64,000 nucleotides of DNA from Massilia sp. BJB1822 (GTDB lineage: Bacteria; Pseudomonadota; Gammaproteobacteria; Burkholderiales; Burkholderiaceae_D): NCBI RefSeq assembly GCF_013369485.1, contig NZ_JABWEB010000004.1, forward strand, positions 1 to 64,000, given 5' to 3'. Shown here one piece after another: positions 63,802 through 64,000 of this stretch. Under the pieces are notes generated by a model, which worked only from the letters and a program-made list of their open reading frames with translations, was not told the DNA's origin and made no database searches. Positions within the stretch are counted from its first letter, which is position 1, and each line of letters starts with the position of its first letter. Both the position numbers and the translations under genes were made by a program.

Positions 63802-63862
63802 TGGCGTATTTTGCCTGTCAATCGGACATTCCACCGCAATTATGGGCTGCGGCGGAACGAAA

Positions 63863-63877
63863 TGTAGTCAAACAACA
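63863..63877. promoter_or_regulatory. Second candidate maltodextrin-operator site
   Basis: TGTAGT-CAA-ACAACA; left arm identical and right arm one base off the perfect site upstream of the GH13/TonB pair. Between the MFS gene and the preceding partial gene. Confidence 0.4.
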
Positions 63878-63895
63878 TATTATTTGCTGTGCCGA

Positions 63896-64000
63896 TTACA
63901 GGCTGACGGCCAGCTTGGCGGACAGTTGGCGGCCTGCCGGCACGCTCACCTGCAGCAGTTTGCGCGCCGCGTTCCAGCTGAACTTCACGGCGCGGCCATC
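63896..64000 (-). CDS. C-terminal end of a gene cut by the window edge
   Basis: The last 34 codons plus TAA are visible on the minus strand (…DGRAVKFSWNAARKLLQVSV...KLAVSL). The alternating beta pattern suits the C-terminal sandwich of a glycoside hydrolase, such as a GH31 or GH97 alpha-glucosidase, which would fit the maltodextrin block. Too short to identify. Confidence 0.5.
   Translation of the reverse strand, partial: DGRAVKFSWNAARKLLQVSVPAGRQLSAKLAVSL

Noticed and set aside
63819..63830. CAATCGGACATT, identical to one edge of the 48939-48969 palindrome
   Set aside because: Only 12 bases, no second arm; may be a remnant but chance is not excluded.
63748..63834. 29-residue N-terminal extension of the MFS transporter
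   Set aside because: It lacks family similarity and would cover the upstream control sites; the [16 protein letters not shown] start is typical.

Overview
The window looks like chromosomal DNA of a high-GC betaproteobacterium of the Oxalobacteraceae (Massilia/Duganella/Janthinobacterium-like). This rests on protein style and content: a PHA phasin, a 2-Cys OhrR, many two-component and c-di-GMP proteins, TonB-dependent carbohydrate uptake, several secreted metallopeptidases, and the GGTGTCAGGCACC-type palindromes. No rRNA, tRNA, CRISPR array, transposase or prophage was recognised. The genus is an inference.

Layout, left to right. (1) 1-3153: a twin-receiver response regulator, a receiver-histidine kinase fusion and a 2OG-Fe dioxygenase. 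(2) 3198-8199: a leftward operon of M1 peptidase, DUF6702-like protein and TonB receptor. Next come ohrR without a neighbouring ohr, with a clear operator, and an M4 metalloprotease carrying a mannose-lectin domain. (3) 11.5-16 kb: two small proteins, an HD-GYP protein whose receiver lacks the phosphoacceptor Asp, and a CHASE-PAS histidine kinase. (4) 16-19.8 kb: a TIM-barrel isomerase and a PhyH dioxygenase divergent from a LysR regulator, then an M29-like peptidase behind a palindrome array. (5) 21.1-29.8 kb: a five-gene operon built around a 1210-residue tubulin-like protein (GGTGAG loop, C-terminal GYF_2 domain). Its partners are two zinc-ribbon proteins, a vWA-like membrane protein and a small three-TM protein. 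This is the best candidate for a poorly described system. (6) 29.8-39.6 kb: a YtrA-type regulator with its ABC transporter, a lipoprotein, a TPR-GGDEF protein, a heterodimeric ABC exporter (MdlAB-like) and a phasin. (7) 39.8-43.9 kb: cytosine deaminase, two GNAT enzymes and a chemoreceptor. (8) 43.9-48.9 kb: GH13 enzyme divergent from a TonB receptor (maltodextrin use). (9) 49-53.6 kb: a Fur-box-controlled siderophore receptor operon (receptor, DUF3649, PepSY, DUF3325). (10) 53.7-56.3 kb: MazE with a broken MazF, then a lower-GC PAAR-headed probable type VI effector with a lipoprotein that may be its immunity protein. (11) 56.4-64 kb: M2 (ACE-like) dipeptidase, an unknown secreted protein, then a second starch/maltodextrin block (GH13, phosphoglucomutase, MFS importer, start of another gene).

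How parts fit. The two carbohydrate blocks together give outer-membrane uptake, periplasmic glucan hydrolysis, inner-membrane import and entry into glycolysis. A 15-bp motif related to TGTAGT-N3-ACTACA lies upstream of both blocks. The iron operon has a textbook Fur box and a hairpin/T-tract between the receptor and the inner-membrane genes. Two arrays of long palindromes occur at gene ends, interleaved with TTGA-N6-TCAA-like sites, and a third related pair has different borders.
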